A DNA stretch of 64,000 nt from Bacillus massilinigeriensis (GTDB lineage: Bacteria; Bacillota; Bacilli; Bacillales; Cytobacillaceae): assembly GCF_900111815.1 (NCBI RefSeq), contig NZ_LT630004.1:52443-116442 (forward strand), read 5' to 3'. Under the pieces are notes generated by a model. The model was not told the DNA's origin and made no database searches. It worked only from the letters and a program-made list of their open reading frames with translations. Numbering within the stretch: the first letter of the stretch is position 1; each line of letters starts with the position of its first letter. This document shows, piece by piece, positions 17,803 to 27,113 of this stretch. The position numbers were made by a program, and so were the translations under genes.

Positions 17803-19694
17803 ATGAGCTTTGAGAGATTAGTCGAAAGAGTGAGGGGAAATGATGTAGTTTTATGGGTGGGAGCTGGTTTCTCCCTATATGCAGGTATGCCAAGTGCAAA
17901 TACTTTAAGGGATTTAATAATTGATAGCTGTACAGAAGATGAAAAAATCTTTTTTGAGAATAAATCCCTTGGAGAAGTTGCAAATACATTTGTAGAATTA
18001 CGAAATGGGTCTCGTAATGAACTACATAAACTATTACAAGATGTTATTGATATTGAGCCTACATCAATTTGGTCACATCAACTAATTGCTGAAATTCCTC
18101 AAATAGACTTAATCGTTACAACTAATTACGATAAATTGTTTGAAGAGGCTTATGGTCGAGATATTTCTCCAATAATTACTGATATACATTTACCGTTAGC
18201 AACGAAAAGAACAAAGTTATTTAAAATTCATGGAGATATTAATATACCTGAATCGATTGTTATAACAAGTAGCGACTATACGGATTTCTTTAGAAACCAA
18301 GATAAACCTTTATGGAATAAAATAAAGACTTTAATAGCTGAAAAAACAGTAATTTTTTTAGGATATAGTCTTTCTGACCAAAACATCAACTATTTATTTG
18401 AAAATGTGATTAGTGATATGGGGAGTTTCCAGAAAGAGCCATATTTAATTGCACCTAAACTTCCTTCGCATACAAAAAATCGTTTAACACAAAAAGGAAT
18501 TCATTATATTGATATGAATGGTGAAGAATTTACTGAAAAGCTACATAGTGAAGTAAAAAAAAACTTTTAGAAGATATTCTTGATAACAAAATCGATAAAG
18601 AAGTAGGATTAGATATTTTAAAAAACAAATATGCTTTAAAAGCTACTATTCAAACAACTTCTGAAGGTTCTATGATAAAGTCTCTCGGCTCTTTTGACCG
18701 CCATAAAAAGATGAATTTAAATGTTAAATTTGACGGGATAAATTTTTTTCAATTATTTAAAGAATCCCCTTTTGATGCCTTTGAAATTTCAGGGGAAAAT
18801 ATTAAAGCAATGAATTCAAATTTTGAAGGAATTTCTATACCTAATAGCGGTAAAATTTCTTCTCTAAAAATTATTCCATTGCCTTCAAGAAAGTTGAATG
18901 TTGATTTATATTTCAAGGGAAGAGACATTTTCCTTTCTGACGTTCGTGCAGAAATTTTCGGAGGATTCAGTTCCACTTTATTAAAACTTACACATGAGTC
19001 AGCTTTATTTAAATTTGATTTTGAGAAAAAGGTTTTTCATTTTACATTAAAGAAATTTAAGCGTTTAAGAGATTTGGAGGAAATTATTGAATTTTTGATT
19101 TGTTTAGTTTCTGGAGAAGAACCACTCATTTTTTATATAAAAGATATAATTGAGGGTGATATTACAATTAAAGAAAGGGAAATTGAATTTTTAAAAATGA
19201 GTCCAGATGAAAATATTGCTATTAGAGAAGAACTATTAGAAATTCAGCAAATAGTGATATTGCTAAAAGAAGTTCAAAAACAATACCGTATTGCTTTTAG
19301 GGATTTTGAGTTTAATTTAACAGAAGATATTTTAAAAATTTTAGATATTCTTGAATTACATATGAGTAAAGATGTACAACTTATCAATAAACTTCATTTT
19401 TCCTCAAATGATATTAAATTTTATGAAAACACAATGAATCAAGAAAGATTTGTTGAAGAAATAAATACAAAACAACAGCAGTTCGTATTTGAATCAAAAA
19501 GAAAAGTCGGTACTATCAACTTATTGAACCAAGAAATTGAAATTAATGATGAATTAATTGTTAAATGTAATGATGCCTATATTACACAAGTGCAAAAAAG
19601 TTCAGAAGTTATTCTAAATGAGAATTTTAACGTAGAATTAAAAAGTGCTAATGAAGGAATTAAAATGGGCTTTTTAAAATACTTTAATGAATGA
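17803..19694 (+). pseudogene. SIR2-domain defence protein, split by a frameshift in an A9 run
   Basis: The ATG follows AGGAGGG. The first frame (to 18570) carries a SIR2-like NADase domain: GAGFS (about 20-24), TTNYD (about 106-110) and KIHGD with the catalytic His (about 141-145). It stops right after GTA followed by nine A. The -1 frame is open from that run to 19694 without another stop and adds about 375 residues. Reading one A twice, or having ten A, would give one protein of about 630 residues. SIR2 proteins of this size act in anti-phage defence by depleting NAD. The gene may be dead, mis-sequenced, phase-variable, or expressed by slippage. Confidence 0.8.
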
Positions 19695-19723
19695 TAAAGG
19701 TCGATAGGAAAAGAAAGACTTAG

Positions 19724-19960
19724 TACCTAAAACATACACTATGGACAATCCAGGCTTTTCGGAACGGATTATTTGATATCGTTCTTGATGGATTTGACGA
19801 TAAATATGATATTACGGTTCAGAATGTCACGTTTGAAGGACCGAGAATGCCACCATATGGTTTTGATACAATCACCATGCGAGTACCAAGATTTGAAGTA
19901 ATAAAATATGAGTATAAAGATGTTTCGGATATAATAAAACTGCCATTGGAAGCAAATTGA
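19724..19960 (+). pseudogene. C-terminal gene fragment
   Basis: An open frame without a plausible start reads WTIQAFRNGLFDIVLDGFDD, later RMPPYGFDTITMRVPRFEV, and ends ...LPLEAN. Composition is protein-like, and the upstream part of the gene is missing. It is probably the 3' end of another immunity-type gene left after a deletion downstream of the SIR2 gene. Confidence 0.5.
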
Positions 19961-20010
19961 ACTCATAGCGAAAAGAGGTCTTGGTAGGAGGAAATTTAAC
20001 CCTTAACCCT

Positions 20011-20083
20011 TAACCCTTTATGCCTAAGCCCTGATACTATGTAAAGCCAAAATAAACCCTTGTGCCACATAATAAACCCATAG
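20011..20083. repeat. Imperfect direct repeat, copy 2, next to AACCCTT triplet
   Basis: This is the partner of the repeat at 9381-9454. It is preceded by a short tandem of three AACCCTT-like units (19997-20017). No gene is seen between 19961 and 20852. That stretch is purine-rich and holds this repeat and the two hairpins listed next. Confidence 0.6.
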
Positions 20084-20255
20084 CAAAATCAGAACAAAGT
20101 TCTGATATGCCTGTGGAAAACGTGTGAACAAAAGCAGGAACAAAAGAAAGAATAAAGAGGGTGGGAACAGGAATCCCATCCTTTTTTGCCTGACTAAAAA
20201 AGAGAAGAAAAAGACTGATAAGACCTGTTCTATCAATACTTGAATGAAAGTGTGA

Positions 20256-20273
20256 GGGGTTCGTAAGAACCCC
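20256..20273. terminator. Perfect 7-bp hairpin
   Basis: GGGGTTC and GAACCCC pair around a GTAA tetraloop, followed by AAAAG. It lacks a T-run on the plus strand, and on the minus strand the hairpin is followed by a C-rich stretch, so terminator function is uncertain. Confidence 0.35.
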
Positions 20274-20525
20274 AAAAGCCTGAAAAAGAGTGCGAAAAAG
20301 CAGGAGAAAAAGGCAGGAAGAAAAGCAAGAAATAGCAGAACATTATTATCATAAATAATAAAGTTGTGGCAGAAAAAGTGGAGAAAAAAATTGAGAAAAT
20401 GCCTGATTCGTGCAGAACTCTATTTTAACTGTTTGAAAATTCTTAAAATATGAACGTAGGAATGACAAGGGTTTGTGGAAAATGGGTGTAGCAGGACATT
20501 AATATTACTGAACAGCATAAATAGG

Positions 20526-20557
20526 AGAGTCTTATCCTTTGTGGATAAGGCTCTTTT
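20526..20557 (+). terminator. Intrinsic terminator-like hairpin
   Basis: AGAGTCTTATCC pairs with GGATAAGGCTCT (one G-T pair) around TTTGT and is followed by TTTT. No plus-strand gene lies directly upstream, so it may have served a deleted gene or may insulate darT. Confidence 0.5.
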
Positions 20558-20852
20558 AACAGTAGGAATTTCACTAATTGAAATAATATTTTAACTCCTA
20601 AATGATATTCAAGATCCGACTCTTTCTCCCTATGACTTCCTAGAACGTAACGGTGGTTAGGTATCCTTGATCCTGGTACTGGTCCGAGCAATTACAATTG
20701 AGATTAGAGAGTGTGTTTAAGATGATCGAGTGATATTTATAATGGGTTTTCGCCAAGATATTGCTAATGAAGTAATCCATAATATGGTATTATAATATAA
20801 TAAAAGTCACGGTTTGCTAAATTGGCAGTATTATATTAATTCAAACATGGCG

Positions 20853-21440
20853 ATGGAAAATATAAAAATGCGCAAACTCTTATATCATTTGACAAGATTG
20901 TCGAACTTAGACTCCATATTAGAATACGGTTTAGTATCAAGGAAAATAGTTAAAGATAATGAAGTTCGCTTTTTTGATGTTGCAGACCAAGAGATTATTG
21001 CTAAACGGACTGAACTTGGGCTTGATGAGTATATACCTTTTCATATTCATCCGTATTCTTCAATCGATGTTGCAGTAAAAAATACATACCCTGATGAAGA
21101 ATTCATTTATATTTGCAATTCAAGGGAAAATGCTAAGAATAATAAATTTAAAATATTGCCGCGACACCCCCTAAGTAATGAAGAGGCATACCAATTGTAT
21201 GAGTACTTTGAAGGCTTTGATGCCATTGATTGGGATACGATGCACAAATTAGGAATAGAAGATCGTTATACAAAGAGTGTGAAGATGGCAGAGTGTCTCA
21301 CAAATCTTATTGTTCCGCCAAAGGTATTTCAAATTATTTATGTAAAGAGTGAAGAAACACGAAAAATCGTTGAAGAAAAACTAAAAGCTAAAGGTATCAC
21401 CCAAAATCCACCCTATATCTATATAGGACCATGGCTTTAA
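20853..21440 (+). CDS. darT: DarT, DNA thymidine ADP-ribosyltransferase toxin
   Basis: DarT modifies thymidines of single-stranded DNA using NAD, stopping host or phage replication. The YHLTRLSNLDSILEYGL start is the NAD-binding signature of DarT (DUF4433). The segment KMAECLTNLIVPP carries the conserved catalytic Glu. With the ATG at 20853 it has 195 residues, normal for the family. Other in-frame starts (20814, 20868) are possible because no clear ribosome site is present. Low translation would suit a toxin. The antitoxin gene follows 33 bp downstream. Confidence 0.88.
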   Translation: MENIKMRKLLYHLTRLSNLDSILEYGLVSRKIVKDNEVRFFDVADQEIIAKRTELGLDEYIPFHIHPYSSIDVAVKNTYPDEEFIYICNSRENAKNNKFKILPRHPLSNEEAYQLYEYFEGFDAIDWDTMHKLGIEDRYTKSVKMAECLTNLIVPPKVFQIIYVKSEETRKIVEEKLKAKGITQNPPYIYIGPWL

Positions 21441-21473
21441 GAATAACCGTATAAAAGAAAGGGAGGTGAAAAC

Positions 21474-22511
21474 GTGATTATTTATACAACCGGTGATTTG
21501 TTAAGTTCTTCAGCTGAAGCTCTAGTTAATACCGTAAACTGCGAAGGCTATATGGGAAAGGGAATTGCTTATCAATTTAAATTAAAATTCCCTGAGAACA
21601 ATAAAGATTATGTAAAGGCTTGTAAAACAGGTGAACTACAGATTGGAAAGCTTCATTATTATAAAGAAGACGGTAAGATTATAGTGAATTTCCCGACTAA
21701 AAACAAATGGAGAGCAAAGTCTAAGATGGAATATGTAGAGAAAGGACTGGATGAACTCTTATTTTTAATTGGAACGTTGGGGATTCAATCAATTGCCATA
21801 CCTCCTCTCGGAAGTGGGAATGGCGGACTTGTCTGGAGCGAGGTAAAGAAACTGATTGAAGAGAAGCTAACAGCAGTCGATGAGAAGGTCCAAATTTTCG
21901 TTTACGAACCATCTCAAAATTATGTAGCACAACCGAAAACAGAACCTAATTTAAGCCTATCAGCCCTTGTATTAATGAATATCAAACACCACCTGAATAA
22001 ATTTAATACGTTACGACTTCAAAAAACAGCTTTTTATATGGATATTTTTTCTAATGAAGACTATTTCAATTTCACAAGACATAAATACGGTCCATATGAT
22101 ATTTCAATTTCCATCATCAGCAAGAATATTAAAGAGTTTCAGAAGTATCATGGCGTAAATAATACCGATGAGGCATACGGAATTCTCTATAATAAAATTG
22201 TTAGCGGTAAGGTAGAATTAAAATTAGAAACCTTAGAGCCTTTTATTGAAAAAGCGGCAGAATATGTGAACACTCTACGTTCTAACCATGAATTGGAATG
22301 CTTATCAACCATTACCTATCTATTGAAAGAGAAAGAGGAATTATCTCAGGAAGAAATTGTTGATGAGTTTAAGCGCTGGTCAGAAGATAAGGCAAATAGG
22401 TTTTCTGAAAAAGAAATCATCAATGGAATTGAAAAGTTATTCGAAACAGATATCATTGAAAAAACATTAATGGGTTACACGCTTAGCCAATTCCGTGCAA
22501 TTCATAGCTAA
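21474..22511 (+). CDS. darG: DarG, macro-domain antitoxin
   Basis: DarG removes ADP-ribose from DNA through its N-terminal macrodomain and also binds DarT. The protein (345 residues) begins IIYTTGDLLSSSAEALVNTVNCEGYMGKGIAYQFK, a typical macro domain, with the second loop PPLGSGNGGL. The C-terminal 190 residues (RLQKTAFYMDIF, RHKYGPYDISIS) are the DarT-binding type. It starts with GTG after AAGGGAGGTG, a much stronger site than darT has, in keeping with antitoxin excess. A terminator follows. Confidence 0.92.
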   Translation: MIIYTTGDLLSSSAEALVNTVNCEGYMGKGIAYQFKLKFPENNKDYVKACKTGELQIGKLHYYKEDGKIIVNFPTKNKWRAKSKMEYVEKGLDELLFLIGTLGIQSIAIPPLGSGNGGLVWSEVKKLIEEKLTAVDEKVQIFVYEPSQNYVAQPKTEPNLSLSALVLMNIKHHLNKFNTLRLQKTAFYMDIFSNEDYFNFTRHKYGPYDISISIISKNIKEFQKYHGVNNTDEAYGILYNKIVSGKVELKLETLEPFIEKAAEYVNTLRSNHELECLSTITYLLKEKEELSQEEIVDEFKRWSEDKANRFSEKEIINGIEKLFETDIIEKTLMGYTLSQFRAIHS

Positions 22512-22527
22512 TTACCAAAAATTTCGC

Positions 22528-22556
22528 AGCATCTCACATGGAGGTGCTATTTTTTA
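22528..22556 (+). terminator. Intrinsic terminator after darG
   Basis: AGCATCTC pairs with GAGGTGCT (one G-T) around ACATG, followed by ATTTTTTAT. It ends the darTG operon. Confidence 0.75.
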
Positions 22557-22682
22557 TGCTCTTTTTTAGGAGGTTAGCAAAATAAGAATTCACAGAAAAA
22601 ATGACTGCCCTTGCAAGGCAGCACGAGTTGAATTAAAGTATTATGTAAACCATGGAGTCAGATTTTCTTCAGGAGGATTAGA

Positions 22683-23390
22683 ATGAAAAAATTTATTGTG
22701 GAAGATGATTTTTGGGAACTGTTCCCCACGGCCAAGATTGGTGTCGTTATTTTTCAAAATATCGATAACACGGTAAAAAATCCGGACGAGTATCAAGAGA
22801 TGCTTTCCCACGCAGAAGAGCAAGCGCTCCAACACTTGACGGATGCTGAGTTCAGCAGCAATGAAGTGATTAAAGTATGGAGAGATGCTTTTCAAAAGTT
22901 CAAAACGAAAAAAGGTGCGCGCTCCTCGATCGAAGCATTGCTCAAGCGGGTACATAAGGGAAACCATATTGGCACCATTAATCCACTTGTTGATATTTAC
23001 AACTCAATTTCATTGAAATATGCGCTGCCATGCGGGGGCGAGGATATCGACACTTTTGTTGGTGATGTCAGACTGACAAAAGCCGTTGGAAGTGAGGATT
23101 TCGTTACATTAGGTACCGATAAAAGTGAACCGCCGTATGAAGGAGAAATCGTATATAAAGATGATGAAGGTGCGATTTGCAGATGCTGGAATTGGCGAGA
23201 AGCGGTAAGAACCATGCTAACGGAAAATACGAAGAATGCTTTCTTGTGCATGGAATTGGTGGATGACAGCCGACTTCCTGAATTCGAGAAGGCACTAAGC
23301 GAACTGGCAAAACTAGTGCAGGATAACTTAGGCGGTACATTTAAAACGTCCATTCTGACGATCGATAACAAAGAGGTTTCTATATACTAG
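22683..23390 (+). CDS. B3/B4 tRNA-binding domain protein
   Basis: A 235-residue stand-alone protein of the B3/B4 fold found in the beta subunit of phenylalanyl-tRNA synthetase, where it edits mischarged tRNA. Typical are NPLVDIYNSISLKYALPCGGED and GEIVYKDDEGAICRCWNWREA. In free form it may edit or bind aminoacyl-tRNA, which is inference from the fold. AGGAGG precedes the ATG. Base use is more GC-rich than in the genes before darG, so this is where host-like DNA begins. Confidence 0.88.
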   Translation: MKKFIVEDDFWELFPTAKIGVVIFQNIDNTVKNPDEYQEMLSHAEEQALQHLTDAEFSSNEVIKVWRDAFQKFKTKKGARSSIEALLKRVHKGNHIGTINPLVDIYNSISLKYALPCGGEDIDTFVGDVRLTKAVGSEDFVTLGTDKSEPPYEGEIVYKDDEGAICRCWNWREAVRTMLTENTKNAFLCMELVDDSRLPEFEKALSELAKLVQDNLGGTFKTSILTIDNKEVSIY

Positions 23391-23479
23391 TGTTGCTGAT
23401 TTTCTACAATAATTTCTAATTTTAATATAATAAACTAAATAAAGAGGAAATTTCCACAGCGATGATAGGATGTGATCTT

Positions 23480-24190
23480 ATGTTTTTAAGAAATATAAAA
23501 CTACTGCGTGAGGAGATTGAAGATTTCAGCAGCTATCCTTTTTCGATTTCGCCGATAAAAACACTGAAAGAGCTTAAGTTGAATAGGAACGTTACCTTTT
23601 TTGTTGGTGAAAATGGGTCGGGGAAGTCTACTTTGTTAGAAGCACTGGCTTTGAAGTGCGGCTTTAATACAGCGGGCGGCGGTAAAAATAACTATTATAA
23701 TGCACCATCGTCCGAGTCCGCGCTTGGTGATTATATAAAACTATCCTGGCTGCCGAAAGCAACAAGCGGTTTTTTCCTTAGGGCGGAGTCTTTCTATCAT
23801 TTCGCTACACATATCGATGAGATGGGGGATTATGAGCCATACGGCGGACGTTCGCTGCATAGCCAATCACATGGCGAATCTTTTCTATCGTTGTTCGCAA
23901 ATCGCTTTCAAGGTAATGCCATATATTTATTAGATGAGCCAGAGGCTGCGCTTTCACCCCAAAGGCAGCTGACTTTCTTGAAAATTATCCATGATTTAGC
24001 AAATGGAGGCAGCCAATTTATCATCGCGACCCATTCTCCTATTATATTAGGCTACCCGGGTGCAACCATTTTGAGTTTTGATGGAGAGGAGATTGCGGAA
24101 GTAGATTACGAGACCACGGATCATTTCCAAATTACGCAATACTTTCTCAACAACAGGGAAAGCTTCCTGCACAAGCTTCTAGACGATTGA
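23480..24190 (+). CDS. AAA-family ATPase (ABC/SMC-like)
   Basis: A 236-residue single-domain ATPase: Walker A VGENGSGKSTLLEA, signature-like SQSHGESFLSLF and Walker B AIYLLDEPEAALSP, then a His-loop FIIATHSPI. This is the cytoplasmic RecF/SMC-type ATPase of Bacillus, not a transporter since no membrane partner is adjacent. I take the ATG at 23480 (an upstream in-frame ATG at 23462 is the alternative). The substrate is unknown. Confidence 0.88.
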   Translation: MFLRNIKLLREEIEDFSSYPFSISPIKTLKELKLNRNVTFFVGENGSGKSTLLEALALKCGFNTAGGGKNNYYNAPSSESALGDYIKLSWLPKATSGFFLRAESFYHFATHIDEMGDYEPYGGRSLHSQSHGESFLSLFANRFQGNAIYLLDEPEAALSPQRQLTFLKIIHDLANGGSQFIIATHSPIILGYPGATILSFDGEEIAEVDYETTDHFQITQYFLNNRESFLHKLLDD

Positions 24191-24309
24191 AGTCTTTAGA
24201 ATTGGAATAAATTAAAGGGATATTCGATTTCTTGAAGAAATAGGGTGTTAGATACATTGCGAACAGTCCGTTAAGTACCAAATATAAAAATTCCAGAGGA
24301 GGAATTTGC

Positions 24310-24741
24310 ATGTTACCTCAGCGGGTGTCATTAGTGACGATTGGGGCAGTTGATCTGCCGGCATTGCGTGCTTTTTATCAAAAATTAGGGTGGAGCGAAT
24401 CGAAAAAGAGTTCGGATAGCTATGCAATATTTATGACAGCGGGAGTTATTCTATCTCTTTTTCCAATATCAGAATTAGAGAAGGATGCCTGTGTCGAAAT
24501 CGACAGATCACTAGAGGCCTTCAATAAAATAGCATTAGCAATAAATATGAATCTCCCGGAAGAAGTCGATTCTGCAATTGATCATATTCGTAATTGCGGA
24601 GGGAAAATACTCCGCGAGCCAAGCGATGCATTCTGGGGCGGACGGACTGCTTATTTTGCCGATGTCGAGAATAACCTTTGGGAAGTGGCTTGGAACCCTG
24701 ACTCGATATTTGATGAGCGTGGAGCAATGCTGGATTTTTAA
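24310..24741 (+). CDS. VOC (glyoxalase/bleomycin-resistance fold) protein
   Basis: A 143-residue protein with RVSLVTIGAVDLPALRAFYQKLGW at the start and FADVENNLWEVAWNP at the end, the VOC metal-site pattern. The strand-one ligand position is not an obvious His, so metal binding is uncertain. AGAGGAGG precedes the ATG. It is monocistronic. The substrate cannot be told from sequence. Confidence 0.87.
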   Translation: MLPQRVSLVTIGAVDLPALRAFYQKLGWSESKKSSDSYAIFMTAGVILSLFPISELEKDACVEIDRSLEAFNKIALAINMNLPEEVDSAIDHIRNCGGKILREPSDAFWGGRTAYFADVENNLWEVAWNPDSIFDERGAMLDF

Positions 24742-25108
24742 AAATTAAGCGGAAAAACCCCTTCTCGAAAAAAAGCATTATATACTGTATCTCTGTTTGT
24801 AGTAATCCTTCATCAGCGCTCTCCTTCTATATGGTGGATGTACACGCACGTGGAGGATGGAACATGCCCATTCACGACAATAAGAAAGCTGGAGCTACGT
24901 CTATTTCGTTTATTTTTATGGCAGCAAATATGATGCGGTAGCTTCCGCAACATTTACAGCAGCTGCAGTCAGCAGCGGGACAGAACTTATTCCTAGTGTA
25001 ATATAAAAAAGGCTTTTTATTATTATTCTGGAAATACTTCTAATTTTTTGATAGTGGGGAAACTTTTCCGCCTGCTTTTCGTATGAATGGAGAATGGAGG
25101 GAAAGGAA
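24742..25108. other. Gap with only fragmentary coding potential
   Basis: A 24-codon frame at about 24863 (MPIHDNKKAGATSISF, preceded by GGAGG) stops early. Another frame of the same DNA continues as YGSKYDAVASATFTAAAVSS to a stop at about 25005. This may be one small frameshifted gene. I see no RNA gene or strong terminator. Confidence 0.3.
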
Positions 25109-26092
25109 ATGATAGAAAAAAAGCTTGAACTGTATCGCGATATTTATTCGGAATTAAAACCGGCATTAAGCTGGAAGGTTTCGGACAAGCGAATGATCAT
25201 GCTCATTGCTTCAATTTACGCGATTTCTGATAAGCCGTTTAACCTCAACCGTTTTATGAAAATCAGCGATTATATCAAAGGAAGCGTCGGGTTTTTTAAC
25301 ACTTTAAAATCAGAGCCGCGCTTTTCCATCGCCGCCATGCTGGATGTCCGCTACCACGACTCAGAGGAGAAGTTTCAGGAGCTATTAAGCGTTTATGAAC
25401 AATTAGTGGAGAATCAGTTTAGCAGAGGCGGGCCTACCTACATTGCTGCAGGAGTACTGATGAATCAGTGTCAAGACATGGATCAACTAAATATTCCGCG
25501 CATGATGGAAGTTTACAAGGGTATGAGACGCCATCACTTTTTCCTAACATCGAGTACTGATTATCCTCTCGCAGCATTACTCTCAGGCCGAAAGGGAGAG
25601 GTGGAGGACATTTTGGAACGTGTGGAGTATTTTTATCGGGAACTGAACAAGAACGGGTTCTATAAAGGCAATGACCTGCAGTTTTTGAGTCATATCCTTG
25701 CCATAGATGAGCATGGTGATGCAGATCGGTTAATCGAGCAATGCATAGCTGTTTACGATGCTTTTACAATGGCAGGAAGAAGGCCGAAAACCATTCATTA
25801 TCCTACTGTCGGCCTTCTTGCCCTTCTGGAAGACGGAAGCAAGGAAGTAGGAGCTGTTATGCGGGGAGCCGAAAGTTTGAATACGCAGAGCCATTTCAGA
25901 TGGCATAAAGACATGAACCTCCTTATGGCGGCGAACCTGCTTGTGAGTGAGAGAATCGATAATGCATCTTTGCTCGAAACAGGAATGTACACCACGATTG
26001 ATACGATCATCCAGGCGCAGCAAGCTTCCACCATCGCCGTCATGGCGAGTGCTGCAGCAGCTTCCTCCTCCTCATCCGATGGAGGGAATTAG
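25109..26092 (+). CDS. DUF4003 family protein
   Basis: A 327-residue helical, cytosolic protein. The ordered motifs KRMIMLIASIYAISDKPF, YIAAGVLMNQ, FFLTSSTDYPLAALLSG and LQFLSHILA match DUF4003, found widely in Bacillales. The C-terminus is a low-complexity run of Ala and Ser. The start at 25109 has GGAAAGG at good distance. No function is known. Confidence 0.85.
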   Translation: MIEKKLELYRDIYSELKPALSWKVSDKRMIMLIASIYAISDKPFNLNRFMKISDYIKGSVGFFNTLKSEPRFSIAAMLDVRYHDSEEKFQELLSVYEQLVENQFSRGGPTYIAAGVLMNQCQDMDQLNIPRMMEVYKGMRRHHFFLTSSTDYPLAALLSGRKGEVEDILERVEYFYRELNKNGFYKGNDLQFLSHILAIDEHGDADRLIEQCIAVYDAFTMAGRRPKTIHYPTVGLLALLEDGSKEVGAVMRGAESLNTQSHFRWHKDMNLLMAANLLVSERIDNASLLETGMYTTIDTIIQAQQASTIAVMASAAAASSSSSDGGN

Positions 26093-26273
26093 GCTGCCGA
26101 ACTTTTTTCGTCTTCAACCGAGTGACGAACACAGTCACTGCTACTGTTCCATGTTTCTTTTGTCCGATCGGAGAGCTAACCGCTCCGTAATCAGGGGGTG
26201 GATTCATCCTGCCTCAGCAATTTTTCCACCATTGCGATCACTATAGCGGCGGCCTTATGGCTGCCTTTTTTGC

Positions 26274-27086
26274 TTATTCGTCGGCAAACTCCATCGCATA
26301 AAGCTCCTCAAAGTACATCTCCTGATATTTTTTGTTCAAAATGCCGGTGAAATAGGCGATAGGATTTTTGACAGGCATCCTCGTTTTAATTTTTCGAATC
26401 AGCTGCTTGAAAGCATCGAGAGACGTTTCCAGAACGGTGTTTTGTTCGTTTTCTCGGCAGTTGCGGTAGGCAATGATCCCGCTCATCCTCCAGAACTCCT
26501 CAATCGTCTTGGCGTTAGGGTAAAAGCATTTAACGAGTCGGGTAAAATCCTTTGGCACTCGATCGCTGACAAATTCATAGTCCTTTGGCTCAAAGTTATC
26601 CACAGGGGGTGGTTCATTTTCACTGAACCGGGGTTCTTCACGTTTTTTTATGTTTGATATTTTAGTTTTAAAAGGAATGCTAGTTTTATTATGGTGGTCC
26701 ATTATTTCCTCTTTGGGTGGTTCAGTCTCGGCAAAAGGAAGAAAAACATAAAGATTGCTGGACTGGGAGCCGTTTTTTCGCTCGGTTTCGTGGACGGTAA
26801 AAATGCCAATTTCCTTTGCCTTAAGGATCATCCGCTTAAAAGTAGAACGTGAAATACCGCATTCGCCATAGTCCTCGTGAATGGCTTTCAGCACAGTGGC
26901 GATTTTTGCATTGCATACGCCGGGGATTTTGGCCGCAAAACGAACAAGTCGCTTCAATCCAACCAATTCTCCCTTTGTGAATTTCTCTTTATATGCTGCC
27001 ATCCACATTTCCATACTGTTATTGAATTCTTTCAAACTCTCGAACTGAGAGTAGCCTGCAAAGTTTCCGATGCTTCCCGACTTCAT
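26274..27086 (-). CDS. Helix-turn-helix protein, possibly replication-initiator-like
   Basis: About 270 residues. The central part, KIATVLKAIHEDYGECGISRSTFKRMILKAKEIGIF, looks like a winged-helix DNA-binding domain. It is followed by a Pro/Lys-rich linker and a C-terminal domain (NPIAYFTGILNKKYQEMY) recalling DnaD-like or plasmid-initiator tails. Similar proteins occur in several copies in Bacillus chromosomes. An in-frame GTG at 27113 is the alternative start. A perfect DnaA box (TTATCCACA, 26596-26604) lies inside the gene, and repeat arrays lie about 0.7 kb upstream. Confidence 0.7.
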   Translation of the reverse strand: MKSGSIGNFAGYSQFESLKEFNNSMEMWMAAYKEKFTKGELVGLKRLVRFAAKIPGVCNAKIATVLKAIHEDYGECGISRSTFKRMILKAKEIGIFTVHETERKNGSQSSNLYVFLPFAETEPPKEEIMDHHNKTSIPFKTKISNIKKREEPRFSENEPPPVDNFEPKDYEFVSDRVPKDFTRLVKCFYPNAKTIEEFWRMSGIIAYRNCRENEQNTVLETSLDAFKQLIRKIKTRMPVKNPIAYFTGILNKKYQEMYFEELYAMEFADE

Positions 27087-27113
27087 TGTCACAATAATGC
27101 ACCGCCCTTTCAC

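Larger units (their letters stand above)
1675..22560 (+). mobile_element. Tn7-like transposon, tns genes plus defence/immunity cargo (ends not resolved)
   Basis: The order tnsA(remnant)-tnsB-tnsC-tniQ/tnsD with overlapping genes identifies a Tn7-like element. In Tn7 the tns operon reads inward from the right end, so the cargo is expected downstream of tnsD. There one finds AT-rich genes for a peptide-modification cassette, immunity-like proteins, SIR2 and DarTG. I place the far edge tentatively just after darG, where composition and gene type change to host-like. I could not recognise TnsB-binding terminal repeats there. The right end lies upstream of the window beyond the IS21 insertion. No tnsE or CRISPR-Cas genes were seen. 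Confidence 0.6.

Noticed and set aside
26596-26604. DnaA box TTATCCACA as part of oriC
   Set aside because: A single box inside a coding region with no dnaA/dnaN or box cluster nearby; mentioned only as context for the repeat arrays.
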